DNA from: CAYMGM01 sp964390005
GTDB lineage: Bacteria > Pseudomonadota > Alphaproteobacteria > UBA9219
NCBI GenBank assembly: GCA_964390005.1
Contig: CAYMGM010000001.1
Location: 558,001-622,000, forward strand
DNA length: 64,000 nt
Reading direction: 5' to 3'
Positions 9,801-17,967 of this stretch are shown here, piece after piece (the stretch's first letter is position 1; each line of letters opens with the position of its first letter). The translations under genes were made by a program, and so were the position numbers. The notes beneath the pieces are model-generated. The model was not told the origin of the DNA, did not search any database, and worked only from the letters and a program-made list of their open reading frames with translations.

Positions 9801-11397
9801 CCCCCAAAAAGGGAAAGACCAAACAAGCAATTTGGGCATGGGATTCCGAATCTAAATCTTTCATATACGCAGTGAGTAATGTCGTATCGCCTTTTTCGAC
9901 AGCAGCATCGACGGCCTTCGCACGCTGAGTCACGATGGGCGATTGCGCATGTTTCAGGCATGCGATGGGATCAGGAACGCTATCTAATGACTCACGCCGC
10001 GTTTGACGATAGAACCGCTTTGCTAGCATGTTCGGGTTTTGAAGGCTTCGCAGGTATTTTGTATATGTGTTCGCCTCGGTCTGATGTTGTTGTAACGTGG
10101 CATTCCATTCAGCAAGCGTATCGGGATCCTCCTTGTATTCACGCGCCTGTTTCAATTGCTGGCTCGTATAGTGGATACCACGCTCGCGCGTGCGCAACTC
10201 GACCATCCATTCCTGAAAAGAGCTGTCGAAAAACTTGATGACACCTTGTTGAATGGTTTTGTCATCCCATTCTGCCCCCAGCATAACAACACCGGTTTGC
10301 CCATCGCCGTAAAGACGCGGATCCATTTTAAACGCGCCGGTTTTCCCTGCATTAACGTGCCGACAAAAATCGCTTAAAACTTCGTTCAACGCCTCGCGCG
10401 TGCGCGAGTTTCCACTGCTGCCGCCACCGTAAACTTTTGACGGAACCAACACCATCTCGCCCTGATCGTTCAGATGTGGTTTTAAGAGTTGCCGCATCAA
10501 AGGGTAACGGGCCTGAGGGTCATCCTTACTCACCAGATAAGCGACCAAAGACCCCGCTTCTATATCCTTTGGAACAAAATGGGCGTTAACGCCGTTTTCC
10601 CCCATACAGGACGACCAATGCTGGCCGTTAGACATCTCGCCAATCTTTTGCGGATCGCGTGAAATAACGACCATAAGCGTCGCTGGGTCGTACATATCGC
10701 CGGAAACATGGCCTGTGTGCCACGTCGGCTCACCGCGATTAACAAACTCGTTGAGAACGGCATATTTGCCAACGCTCTTTGCCTGCCCTCCTTTTCGCGA
10801 GTTTTCTAATTGAAAATCGTCTAAAAGATCCCAAGCGCAACGCTCTTCAAGAAACTTTCCAAGTTTTTTCCACGTATTCCATTTTCCTGCAGGGGCGTTA
10901 TAAATTTGTAGTAAGGCTGGCGTCTCAGGATCGCGTCGAATTTCTTTATCATGCGGCCCTTCGCTCTCTTTGGGCCCGTTATAATTTTTCAGATACTCAG
11001 CCAATCGATCATCGACAGATTTTGCTGAAACAGACAAATCAAAAACGAGGTCGTTTTGTCCTTCAGGAAAAGACTTATCCCACCGCGCGGCATCCGTGCG
11101 ACGCGCGGCAGCCTGCGCAAAATCCTCACGCGAACTTTGGGATAATTTGTCAGGCAGTTCTTTTGCCGCCGTCATTAAATCTTCGGCAGAGAGACGACTT
11201 AAGGTTTCAAAGGATATCTGTAGAAAATCGACGCCTTTTGAAACCGCAACTTCAAAATATTCCCGACGTGCAGCAATAAGCGCCTCACTCATAACCGCCG
11301 TTTTGTTGGCTTGTTGAAGCGAGTCCAAAAAACCATCAATCAGCGCCGCATATTTTTGCGCTTCAATTTCAATAAACAGATCGACATTTTGAGACAA
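6868..11397 (-). CDS. Unrecognised 1509-aa protein with N-terminal globular module and long helical region
   Basis: I do not recognise this protein. Residues 1-110 look helical. Residues about 160-365 look like a globular module with unusual conserved-looking clusters: QHWSSCMGENGV (259-270), GSLVAYLVS (282-290), RYPLMRQLLKPH (297-308), VYGGG (322-326) and EALNEVLSDFC (335-345). From about residue 430 to 1400 the sequence is a long run of amphipathic helices without obvious period, like a HEAT/TPR-type solenoid. The last 50 residues are rich in Lys/Arg. There is no signal peptide and no membrane segment, so it is probably cytosolic. The start is TTG with GGAGG (11403-11407) 5 nt upstream. It forms a unit with the 119-aa gene 22 bp upstream. 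Base composition is lower in GC than the flanking tyrS and ftsZ. Confidence 0.8.
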   Translation of the reverse strand: MSQNVDLFIEIEAQKYAALIDGFLDSLQQANKTAVMSEALIAARREYFEVAVSKGVDFLQISFETLSRLSAEDLMTAAKELPDKLSQSSREDFAQAAARRTDAARWDKSFPEGQNDLVFDLSVSAKSVDDRLAEYLKNYNGPKESEGPHDKEIRRDPETPALLQIYNAPAGKWNTWKKLGKFLEERCAWDLLDDFQLENSRKGGQAKSVGKYAVLNEFVNRGEPTWHTGHVSGDMYDPATLMVVISRDPQKIGEMSNGQHWSSCMGENGVNAHFVPKDIEAGSLVAYLVSKDDPQARYPLMRQLLKPHLNDQGEMVLVPSKVYGGGSSGNSRTREALNEVLSDFCRHVNAGKTGAFKMDPRLYGDGQTGVVMLGAEWDDKTIQQGVIKFFDSSFQEWMVELRTRERGIHYTSQQLKQAREYKEDPDTLAEWNATLQQHQTEANTYTKYLRSLQNPNMLAKRFYRQTRRESLDSVPDPIACLKHAQSPIVTQRAKAVDAAVEKGDTTLLTAYMKDLDSESHAQIACLVFPFLGENDAAKGQLAKNWAEQTKELFPLKARLSNCRYVAGTMSLDNELQCAAADVWSAQLANLAPASRLEEIEAFMTAYVKYGTYTNRIGLQAYIASVGEIDDPDRRDELLRKADIWTNGGELKESLAATIAANAKNRGGIADRINSDFYAYHLAQERQTKDGAWDDIKTSITSLPTAEEKIKQYFALIDLSPMAQKSQDLLPTVMTEAKALEDVTRRGVYQQMLARATDRTLIDQIMVQAEAVIAPVQDLDQKIFAYLNMASETTYAEDKDALIEKALGFIKDSATGEKRLDYPLRALSGLPFSSPAREKILSFLLEDAPSLSPESRLKSHLLVLDQAGSFSAYREQALTALWTDLKETDRLTRLQILTRNVAQYIPDGSLLRGDFVQLLGQDLKLLPSDPIMHADHVKGHIDVYERILGGLFEKDLNRIALEGLLQDLGRLPQAAQRTTVAERALSKARDFPDLLPKAESIYEKQVKIQRLMRNDMNRGHTLSDAEKTQEAQVWQQAVRSFDRVTWRIAAASEIGSTFYHPHPIRIEAARILLDDLKNLTTDAQKTEVGLRALSLTDKGSAEQNKAIDLLDRCAQAYTDPVEKAKVYRHILQYDPDDAAIKGRMISGLSAGIPYFPEVNDQLDALGFLIKKTDPGSSAQKQAVQDALSKMKEGTLSWQGVAVCRAIILSLSDSESEKAQAAHHLIRHAKEQSDTHDKIENFKLIMDHTAPASAASLEAVRTSLDCLAQDNPSKIYLAHAHRSVFLSESDPSLQARALEEWKKQVMKEPFASSRCAEAQNLLNEASTDSVRLAAVGLLIDEGAQLGNMAQAEVMTHILPYSQKIDAIDSKLAERLPKFLANEESWNRIERLRGWMKGMGKISQQKGVELLLSYADHEFDAWRRFNAARDALWYAKPGSEAVQRAKAIMRENDYRLRKRDRLRFLYHRIATGNQASDPIADATQDSARYKPKERSKDKGGRGRMKTRDHALK

Positions 11398-11419
11398 AAA
11401 AGCCTCCTATTGCCGTTTT

Positions 11420-11779
11420 CTATCCGTGCTGATTTTTTTTCAGCTCGGCACTGCCTGGACGGATACCCGGCAATTTACTTCCATCAATATCAATATGAAT
11501 TTTGGTGTCGCCCGCCTTTGTTTTCGACAAGGCAGCCAATTGTGCAGATAAATCATGCACAGCCGTTTTCATATTTTCTGAAACGCCAAGAATTTGATCG
11601 CCCGCGGGCAAAGCGATCACCCATGGGACTTCGGCGACAAACAATTCAAGCCCACGCATCTGGGCAATTTGGTCAGCTAAAACCTTCTTTTCGGCAAGGC
11701 AGCCTTCCGAAAAAAGCTTGCGCAAAGACTCTTCCGTAAGGAGCTTCAAATCCGTCATGCTTTGCGTAACTTGTTCCAT
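11420..11779 (-). CDS. Hypothetical 119-aa protein, partner of the 1509-aa gene
   Basis: Unrecognised. The first 50 residues are predicted helical (MEQVTQSMTDLKLL onward); a middle hydrophobic stretch VAEVPWVIALPAG follows, then a second helix with AVHDLSAQLAALSK and a polar tail with IHIDIDGSKLPGIRPG. No signal peptide. I chose ATG 11779; an in-frame TTG at 11788 adds three residues. It sits 22 bp upstream of the 1509-aa gene on the same strand, so the two are probably co-transcribed and may act together. This is inference from position only. Confidence 0.65.
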   Translation of the reverse strand: MEQVTQSMTDLKLLTEESLRKLFSEGCLAEKKVLADQIAQMRGLELFVAEVPWVIALPAGDQILGVSENMKTAVHDLSAQLAALSKTKAGDTKIHIDIDGSKLPGIRPGSAELKKNQHG

Positions 11780-11943
11780 CTTTTTCAATCCATTTAGATT
11801 TGGGATATCAGACAGCCCCGACCTTAAATACCATTTTGTATTTAAGATCAGTTTAACCCAAATTGACGAAAGCTATTTCAAGTATATTCTTTAAAAGGGG
11901 TTACCCCCCTAGCCTCTCCTTAACTATAACGGAAATTTGGCAT

Positions 11944-11978
11944 AAAAAAGCCTGCGGTTTAAGCCGCAGGCTTTTTTG
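11944..11978 (-). terminator. Terminator after ftsZ
   Basis: Perfect 8-bp stem GCCTGCGG (11950-11957) with CCGCAGGC (11964-11971), extended by flanking A/T runs on both sides. It lies 14 bp past the ftsZ stop and ahead of the next minus-strand gene. Confidence 0.88.
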
Positions 11979-11991
11979 TTTTCGTAAGACT

Positions 11992-13914
11992 TTAATGGTT
12001 CGTCTGACGACGCAGAAAAGCCGGGATCTCGAGATTATCGACTTCCTTATCCGGCGATGACAGCACGGGACGATCCGCCGGATCGACGCCGAGTTCTTCT
12101 GGCGTCTGTTGCGTTGTCGTCATGTCAAAATCCAACTCGTTCTCGTCTTCCATCTCTTCGCGACGACGGCTGGAAGGACGCACAAGGCCAAAGCCCGTAA
12201 TACGCTGGAATAGCGATTGCGAGCGATGATTGACATGAGCCGCAGGCGCATTTTGCGCTGGTGCCGCTGTTGTCAGTTGCGTCACGCGCATATCGCGCGG
12301 CCCGCCGCGCTCCATCATCGACGGATCCACCGGGTTGCCGGCAGGTTGAGAAGGCGCACGCACAGGCGCAGGCGATGCTGGTGGCACAACGGTCGAGCGA
12401 ACTTGCTGAGCCGGAGCCGTCGCATAAGGTGAGCGTCCACCCGCTGTCGCGGTCGCATAAGGCGTCCGGTCGTTTTCAACCTGCACCGCAGTCATTGGTG
12501 CTTGCGTCGGACGATCTTCAGCAATGACACGCACTGTGTCCATGCTAGGCTGCGCAACAGTCGTTTGCGGCTCGGACTGGACAGGCGTCGCAACGGGTGT
12601 CTGATGTTGAGCCACCATTTCAGGCGTGACAGCCGGAGGCATCGCAAAATAAGACGAACTGAGATCCACGTTCGACGTTTGCTGCTGAGGCCCAGCTTGA
12701 ACGAAAGAAGGTGCAGGCGTTTGTGCAACCGGTGCGGCTGGCTGCGCGTAAACAGGCGCCGCGTTTTGCATGGAGGCCTGCCCAACAACCGGACGCTTTG
12801 TCTGAGGTGCGGTTTGCGTCGCCATTGGCGCGGCGGTGCTGGAAGACGTCACGATACGCTGCGGAGCCGGGGCAGCTGTCTGTTGCTGTGGACGCGCCCC
12901 CGATGCGTCACCGCGACCCGAAGCCGCTGTTTCCGCATTTTCACCTGGCGTTGCATCGATGCCTGTCGCAATAACCGACACGCGAATGCGGCCTTCCAGA
13001 TTTTCGCCCAAGGTCGATCCGACCTTGATCTGCGCATCGGGATCGACTTCTTCGCGAATACGGTTCGCGGCTTGATCCATTTCGAACAGAGTCATATCGA
13101 GCCCGCCCGTGATATTGATCAAAACGCCACGTGCGCCCTTCATCGAAATATCGTCGAGAAGAGGATTCGAAATCGCGGCTTCGGCCGCGCGAATGGCGCG
13201 ATTGTCGCCTTCGGCCTCGCCCGTGCCCATCATGGCTTTGCCCATCTCACCCATCACCGTTTTAACGTCGGCAAAGTCAAGATTCATAAAGCCAGGCATG
13301 ATCATCAAATCGGTGATCCCGCGCACGCCCGAATGCAAAACATCGTCGGCCATGCGGAAAGCTTCGGCAAACGTCGTGCGTTCGTTCGCAATACGGAAAA
13401 GGTTCTGGTTCGGGATCACGATCAGCGTATCGACATATTGCTGAAGCTCGGCAATGCCTTGTTCAGCCTGACGCATGCGATGCGCGCCTTCGAAATGAAA
13501 CGGCTTGGTCACAACGCCAACGGTCAAAATGCCGCTTTCGCGCGCCGCGCGCGCAATCACAGGCGCCGCCCCCGTTCCGGTGCCACCGCCCATGCCCGCC
13601 GTGACAAATAGCATGTCCGAGCCTTCAAGCAGCGCGATAATATCGACAATCTGCTCTTCCGCGGCGGCTTGGCCGATTTCAGGACGTGACCCAGCGCCAA
13701 GACCCCGCGATAGATTAATGCCCAACTGAAGCTTGCGCGATGCCAGCGACATGGCCAAAGCCTGTGCATCCGTGTTGGCGGCAACGAAATCGCAGCCTTC
13801 CAAGTTGGAACGGATCATGTTGTTGATGGCGTTACAACCGCCGCCGCCAACGCCAACGACCGTGATACGGGGGCGCAGCATATTATCGGGTTCAGCCATC
13901 GACAAATTAATCAT
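11992..13914 (-). CDS. ftsZ: Cell division protein FtsZ with long C-terminal linker
   Basis: Tubulin-like GTPase that forms the division ring. GTPase core, residues about 14-320: [22 protein letters not shown], and the tubulin signature [10 protein letters not shown] (109-118). Residues about 322-625 form an unusually long Pro/Ala/Gln/Thr-rich disordered linker. The protein ends in the alphaproteobacterial C-terminal peptide [15 protein letters not shown] (626-640), which binds membrane tethers and regulators. Total length is 640 aa against roughly 380-590 in many relatives. GGAGG 5 nt before ATG 13914 fixes the start. ftsA and ftsQ, often upstream, are not here. Confidence 0.97.
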   Translation of the reverse strand: MINLSMAEPDNMLRPRITVVGVGGGGCNAINNMIRSNLEGCDFVAANTDAQALAMSLASRKLQLGINLSRGLGAGSRPEIGQAAAEEQIVDIIALLEGSDMLFVTAGMGGGTGTGAAPVIARAARESGILTVGVVTKPFHFEGAHRMRQAEQGIAELQQYVDTLIVIPNQNLFRIANERTTFAEAFRMADDVLHSGVRGITDLMIMPGFMNLDFADVKTVMGEMGKAMMGTGEAEGDNRAIRAAEAAISNPLLDDISMKGARGVLINITGGLDMTLFEMDQAANRIREEVDPDAQIKVGSTLGENLEGRIRVSVIATGIDATPGENAETAASGRGDASGARPQQQTAAPAPQRIVTSSSTAAPMATQTAPQTKRPVVGQASMQNAAPVYAQPAAPVAQTPAPSFVQAGPQQQTSNVDLSSSYFAMPPAVTPEMVAQHQTPVATPVQSEPQTTVAQPSMDTVRVIAEDRPTQAPMTAVQVENDRTPYATATAGGRSPYATAPAQQVRSTVVPPASPAPVRAPSQPAGNPVDPSMMERGGPRDMRVTQLTTAAPAQNAPAAHVNHRSQSLFQRITGFGLVRPSSRRREEMEDENELDFDMTTTQQTPEELGVDPADRPVLSSPDKEVDNLEIPAFLRRQTNH

Positions 13915-14150
13915 TTATGCCTCCAGAAAGCATGGGGGTAAGCGACTGGCAAGCCGCGATGCATATAAAGGGTCAACAAAGATCCGTTTGATCTGTTTCT
14001 GCCTGCCGCTTTCAGTTTTATTCTTAACACCGCGCTTTTTAACACCAGCGTGCGGCGCAACATTTGTAAGCCGAAGACGGCAGAACCAAAGGCCAACAAA
14101 CAGGGGTATAACAACCTTTTCCTTTGATTCGTGCAAGCAAAGAGCGCAGA

Positions 14151-14296
14151 TGAATCAAAAGAAAATCATGGCTTTATCGTGGCTTTTCCGCCCCCAGCCT
14201 GCCGCGGTCAACGCAAAAGAGATACAGCCCAATATGTTAGAGATAGATGTCAATCTGGCACATGAAGAAGCCAATGAGGGCCCTTTTGGGAATTAA
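14151..14296 (+). CDS. Possible 48-aa small protein
   Basis: ATG-started frame in the ftsZ-rpoZ gap encoding MNQKKIMALSWLF followed by a mostly acidic, non-hydrophobic tail. No good ribosome site is visible (GAGCGCAG upstream at best). No relative recognised. It could equally be chance in a promoter region. Confidence 0.2.
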
Positions 14297-14326
14297 CCAT
14301 TGTTCGCGGGCACTGCAAATAAGGCC

Positions 14327-14355
14327 TTGTTCTTTCAATATCCACTTATTAGAAT
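14327..14355 (+). promoter_or_regulatory. Candidate sigma70 promoter for rpoZ-rsh
   Basis: TTGTTC at 14327-14332, 17-nt spacer, TAGAAT at 14350-14355 (5 of 6 to TATAAT). It would give a 5' leader of about 125 nt before rpoZ. Confidence 0.4.
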
Positions 14356-14485
14356 GTCTTTCTCACCGATTTGGCCGCTAACGATCGGGTTGTTTTGTCC
14401 TTAACCGGCAAAACGCTGCCTTTTCTGCGCCCCTGTGGGTGAGATAGATTTTGCTTCGAATGATCGCCTTATCAAGGAAGAAAAC

Positions 14486-14911
14486 ATGGCTCGCGTTACC
14501 GTTGAAGATTGCGTCCTACAAATTCCCAACCGCTTTGAACTCGTCATGTATGCAGCGCACCGCGCGCGCGCGCTGGCTTCGGGCGCTGAACTGCGCGTCG
14601 ATCGCGACCGCGATAAAAACCCCGTCGTCGCTTTGCGCGAAATCGCCGAGCAAAAGCTGGATCTGGACGCTTTGCATGAATCGCTTGTCAAAAGCCTGCA
14701 AAAGCGCGTCGAGCCCGATCGTCCCGAAGAAGAAGTCATTGAACTGATGACAGGCGAACAGCAAAGCTGGATCAACGCGAACATGAGCGATGCCGATCAG
14801 GGCGAAGATTCAGACGAAGGCTTCGACATGGACGACGAAGACGATAGCATCGGCGCCGACGACAATATGGATGCAAACGCTTCTTTCGAAGACGCCGACA
14901 TCCGCGATTAA
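14486..14911 (+). CDS. rpoZ: RNA polymerase omega subunit (RpoZ)
   Basis: Small subunit that helps fold the beta' subunit. The 141-aa protein starts [20 protein letters not shown], the omega signature, and continues through [11 protein letters not shown] and [11 protein letters not shown]. The start at 14486 is supported by AAGGAAG 5 nt upstream. After residue 95 comes an acidic tail ([17 protein letters not shown]), longer than the E. coli protein and of a kind seen in alphaproteobacteria. It precedes rsh, as in many proteobacteria, but a terminator separates them. Confidence 0.95.
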   Translation: MARVTVEDCVLQIPNRFELVMYAAHRARALASGAELRVDRDRDKNPVVALREIAEQKLDLDALHESLVKSLQKRVEPDRPEEEVIELMTGEQQSWINANMSDADQGEDSDEGFDMDDEDDSIGADDNMDANASFEDADIRD

Positions 14912-14924
14912 GTCTTTCCTTTCT

Positions 14925-14957
14925 GGCCCCGCTTCATCGAAGTGGGGCCTTTTTGTT
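14925..14957 (+). terminator. Terminator after rpoZ
   Basis: Stem GGCCCCGCTT (14925-14934) with AAGTGGGGCC (14940-14949), one G-T pair, 5-nt loop, then TTTTTGTTT. It falls immediately before the rsh coding region, so rsh transcription depends on read-through or an internal promoter. Confidence 0.85.
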
Positions 14958-14997
14958 TGATACCTTTCACATGACCCCAAGGGGAAACCTGCCCCCC

Positions 14998-17343
14998 ATG
15001 CCATCAGACGATTCTTCGCCAGCCGCCTCGCCCGAGGCTCCCGCTAACGCCGCTTCGACAGAAACGGATACGCAAGGCGCGCAGAACGACTCGACGAACG
15101 CCGTTTCTGAAACAACCCCCACCGCTTCAGATGAAATCGAAAAGCCGCGCGTTAATCCTCAGCGTTTGATGCGCCAGTATGAACTGGTTGAGCGCGTTTT
15201 AGCTTACGACCCCAGTGCCGATGTCAATCTGCTCAACAAAGCATATGTCTTTGCGATGCAGGCGCATGGCGCGCAGATGCGCGCATCGGGCGATCCTTAT
15301 TTTTCGCATCCGTTGGAAGTCGCGGGCATTCTTACCCGCATGAAAATGGATGCGACGACCATCGCGACGGCCCTGTTGCATGACACGGTCGAAGATACCT
15401 TCGTTACGCTGAAAGATATCGAAAAACAGTTTGGCCCAACGGTCGCGCATTTGGTCGATGGCGTCACCAAACTCTCACGCATCGCTTTTCAAGACGATCA
15501 AACCAAACAAGCCGAAAACTTCCGCAAGTTGATCTTGGCGATGTCGGAAGATATCCGCGTGCTGCTGGTCAAACTGGCCGATCGTCTGCACAATATGCGG
15601 ACGCTTCATTATCTAAAAAAGCCTGAAAAACGTCGCCGCATCGCGCGCGAGACGATGGAGATTTATGCGCCACTGGCCGAGCGCATCGGTATCCAGAAAA
15701 TGTATGACGAGCTGCAAAACTTGTCCTTTGCCGAGCTGAACCCTGATGTTTATCAAAGCATCCAAACGCGCCTTGCGCGCTTGCACGGCGAAGGCGAAAA
15801 AGTCGTCGAAGCCATCAAAAACGACCTTCAAGCCGTTTTGAAATCGCACGGGATCGATGCCGAAATCTCAGGGCGCGAGAAAATGCCCTATTCGATCTGG
15901 ACCAAAATGCAGCGCAAAGCCATTTCGTTCGAACAGCTTTCGGACATCATGGCCTTCCGTGTGTTTGTCGATAACGAAGCCGATTGTTACAAAGCGTTTG
16001 GCGTCATTCACAGCGTTTACAAAGGCGTTCCGGGACGGTTTAAAGATTACATTACGATGCCCAAACCCAACGGGTATCAAAGTCTGCACACGACGATTAT
16101 CGGCCCCTTCCAAAACCGCATCGAAGTGCAAATCCGCACCCATGCCATGCATGAAGTCGCCGAACTGGGTGTTGCCGCGCACTGGGCCTATAAAGAAGGC
16201 AAGCCCGAAGGCAGCGACCCCGACCATCAGCATTATCGTTGGTTGCGCGAGCTTGTTGACATTCAAGAACACGCGCAAAAACCGGAAGAGTTCCTTGAAC
16301 ACACGAAGCTAGAGCTTTTCCAAGACCAGGTTTTCTGCTTTTCCCCGCGCGGCGATTTGATCGATTTACCGCGTGGCGCAACGCCCGTTGATTTTGCCTA
16401 TGCCGTCCACAGCACGCTGGGCGACACCTGTATCGGGGCCAAGGTCAACGGTCGCATGGTGCCGCTGCGAACCGTCTTAAACAACGGCGACCAAGTCGAT
16501 ATCATCACGCAAAAAGGCGGCACGCCCTCGCCGACATGGGAACGCTTTGTCGTTACAGGCAAGGCACGTTCGCGCATTCGCCGCTTTATTCGTACGCAGC
16601 AGCGGGCTCAATACATCATGCTGGGCCGCGCCATGCTGGATAAGCTTTGCCGTCAGGAAGGCGTAGATTTCGGCGAAAAACCGTTCGAGCCCATTTACAA
16701 AAACTTCCAAGCGGCCTCCTTAGACGATTTGTTCGCCAATATTGGCGCTTCGCTGCAATCGCCGCGCGATGTGTTCTTTGCCGCCTTTCCTGAGTTGAAA
16801 AAGCGCGATCTTGAGCGCGTCCACTCGGCCCAAGAAGCGGCAGCGCAAAAGACGCGCGCGCGTCAAATGCAGCCGCCTTCTTTATCGCCGCTGACGCTAA
16901 AGGGCTTGATCCCCGGCATGGCGGTGCATTTTGCGCGTTGTTGCCACCCATTACCGGGCGATCCGATTGTCGGCATTGTGGCGACGGGGCGCGGCGTGAC
17001 GGTTCACACCGCCGATTGCGAAACATTAGAATCCTTCCGCAACGCACCCGAGCGTTGGCTGGATGTTGATTGGGGCCCCGGTTACAGTAACAAGGACGTT
17101 GGCTTTGTGGGCCGTTTGAGCATTGTTTTATACAATGCCCCGAACGCGCTAGCGTCGCTGACGACCATTATTGGCAAATGCAGTGGCAACATTATCAATT
17201 TAAAGATCACCAATCGGACAACAGACTTTTTCGACTTTTTGGTTGATGTTCAGGTCAAAGATACAGCCCATTTAACGGACATCATCGCCGCCCTACGCGC
17301 CAGCACCGCCGTCAGCTCAGTCGAACGCACCAAAGGCCGCTAA
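14998..17343 (+). CDS. rsh: Bifunctional (p)ppGpp synthetase/hydrolase (Rsh)
   Basis: Makes and degrades the stringent-response alarmone. N-terminal HD hydrolase domain with the intact HDTVED motif (about residues 128-133) and LADRLHNMRTL; synthetase domain with YSIWTKMQRK, IMAFRVFV and the loop RFKD (about 347-350), the RxKD type seen in bifunctional enzymes; TGS domain about 443-505; zinc-finger-like CCHPLPGD region; C-terminal ACT domain about 700-775. Both activities look intact. The start is uncertain: I use ATG 14998 because AAGGGGAA lies at 14979-14986, but ATG 14971 is in frame. The first 55 residues are low-complexity Ser/Ala/Thr/Glu. Confidence 0.95.
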   Translation: MPSDDSSPAASPEAPANAASTETDTQGAQNDSTNAVSETTPTASDEIEKPRVNPQRLMRQYELVERVLAYDPSADVNLLNKAYVFAMQAHGAQMRASGDPYFSHPLEVAGILTRMKMDATTIATALLHDTVEDTFVTLKDIEKQFGPTVAHLVDGVTKLSRIAFQDDQTKQAENFRKLILAMSEDIRVLLVKLADRLHNMRTLHYLKKPEKRRRIARETMEIYAPLAERIGIQKMYDELQNLSFAELNPDVYQSIQTRLARLHGEGEKVVEAIKNDLQAVLKSHGIDAEISGREKMPYSIWTKMQRKAISFEQLSDIMAFRVFVDNEADCYKAFGVIHSVYKGVPGRFKDYITMPKPNGYQSLHTTIIGPFQNRIEVQIRTHAMHEVAELGVAAHWAYKEGKPEGSDPDHQHYRWLRELVDIQEHAQKPEEFLEHTKLELFQDQVFCFSPRGDLIDLPRGATPVDFAYAVHSTLGDTCIGAKVNGRMVPLRTVLNNGDQVDIITQKGGTPSPTWERFVVTGKARSRIRRFIRTQQRAQYIMLGRAMLDKLCRQEGVDFGEKPFEPIYKNFQAASLDDLFANIGASLQSPRDVFFAAFPELKKRDLERVHSAQEAAAQKTRARQMQPPSLSPLTLKGLIPGMAVHFARCCHPLPGDPIVGIVATGRGVTVHTADCETLESFRNAPERWLDVDWGPGYSNKDVGFVGRLSIVLYNAPNALASLTTIIGKCSGNIINLKITNRTTDFFDFLVDVQVKDTAHLTDIIAALRASTAVSSVERTKGR

Positions 17344-17345
17344 CC

Positions 17346-17846
17346 GGCGTGCCGCCACCGTACCCGGTGGGGGCTTCTGTTGGGTCTCCTCTGCTTCATT
17401 GAGGTATGGGGTTTTATCCTGCTGTACCGTCTTTTCCGTCATCCCCGCGAAGGCGGGGATCCAGAGGACCTCTTCATTTGCACGGACGGGTAAATGGGTA
17501 GGCTCCTCCTTTCGGCGAAGCCCCCCCCTAGATCCCCGCCTCCGCGGGGATGACAAATGGTGGTGGCGGTGCCCCTCGTTTTAGCATAACAAGACGTAAG
17601 GATGATAAAAGGGCTCAGAAAAAAGACCTGTCATCCCGGACTTGATCCGGGATCCAGAGGGCCTCTCCGTTTGCACGGGCGGTTAAAAAAGGACGGGCTC
17701 CTTCCTTCGGCAAGGCCCTCTGGATCCCCGCCTTCGCGGGGATGACGAAAGAGGATGGGACGACGCCAAATGATGCAAAATGAATCCGCATACCTCAATG
17801 AAGCCAATGAGCCCCAACAGACGGCCCCGGGCCCAGCCCGGGCGGT
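17346..17846. repeat. Composite palindromic repeat element with terminal inverted repeats (locus 1)
   Basis: This fills most of the 624-bp rsh-lpxC gap. Two palindromic units, each with arms reading GTCATCCCCGCGAAGGCGG... and its reverse complement, lie at 17438-17554 and 17630-17746. Each interior carries TTTGCACGG (17477-17485, 17670-17678). They are flanked by an imperfect inverted repeat of about 38 bp: 17374-17411 and 17786-17824, sharing TTCATTGAGGTATG. Outer ends are GCGTGCCGCCACCGT (17348-17362) and the GC palindrome at 17823-17845. No transposase is encoded. Short frames inside it are repeat by-products. Confidence 0.85.
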
Positions 17847-17967
17847 TTATTACAGGGTGTAACCTCTCTTGATTTCCACGTTTCACGACTTGGGCCTACA
17901 TAATGAGCCTGTCGGGATGTGAGTCGCTTCCCGGCCCTGTTAACGTTAAGATCGAGAGTTTTCCGTG

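Larger units (their letters stand above)
13915..14485. other. 571-bp divergent intergenic region between ftsZ and rpoZ
   Basis: Must hold the ftsZ promoter(s) (leftward) and the rpoZ promoter (rightward). I see no convincing sigma70 match for ftsZ. One possible small frame (14151-14296) and one rpoZ promoter candidate are listed separately. No RNA gene or strong terminator hairpin was found. Confidence 0.5.

Noticed and set aside
12502..13611. 369-codon frame opposite ftsZ
   Set aside because: Antisense to the FtsZ GTPase core and linker, Arg/His-rich, no ribosome site.
17438..17746. CRISPR array
   Set aside because: Repeats are inverted palindrome arms with irregular spacing, not direct repeats with unique spacers; no cas genes.
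17317..17886. Small frames encoding SPRRRGSRG and WIPAFAGMT peptides
   Set aside because: These peptides are translations of the palindromic repeat, commonly mis-annotated as proteins.
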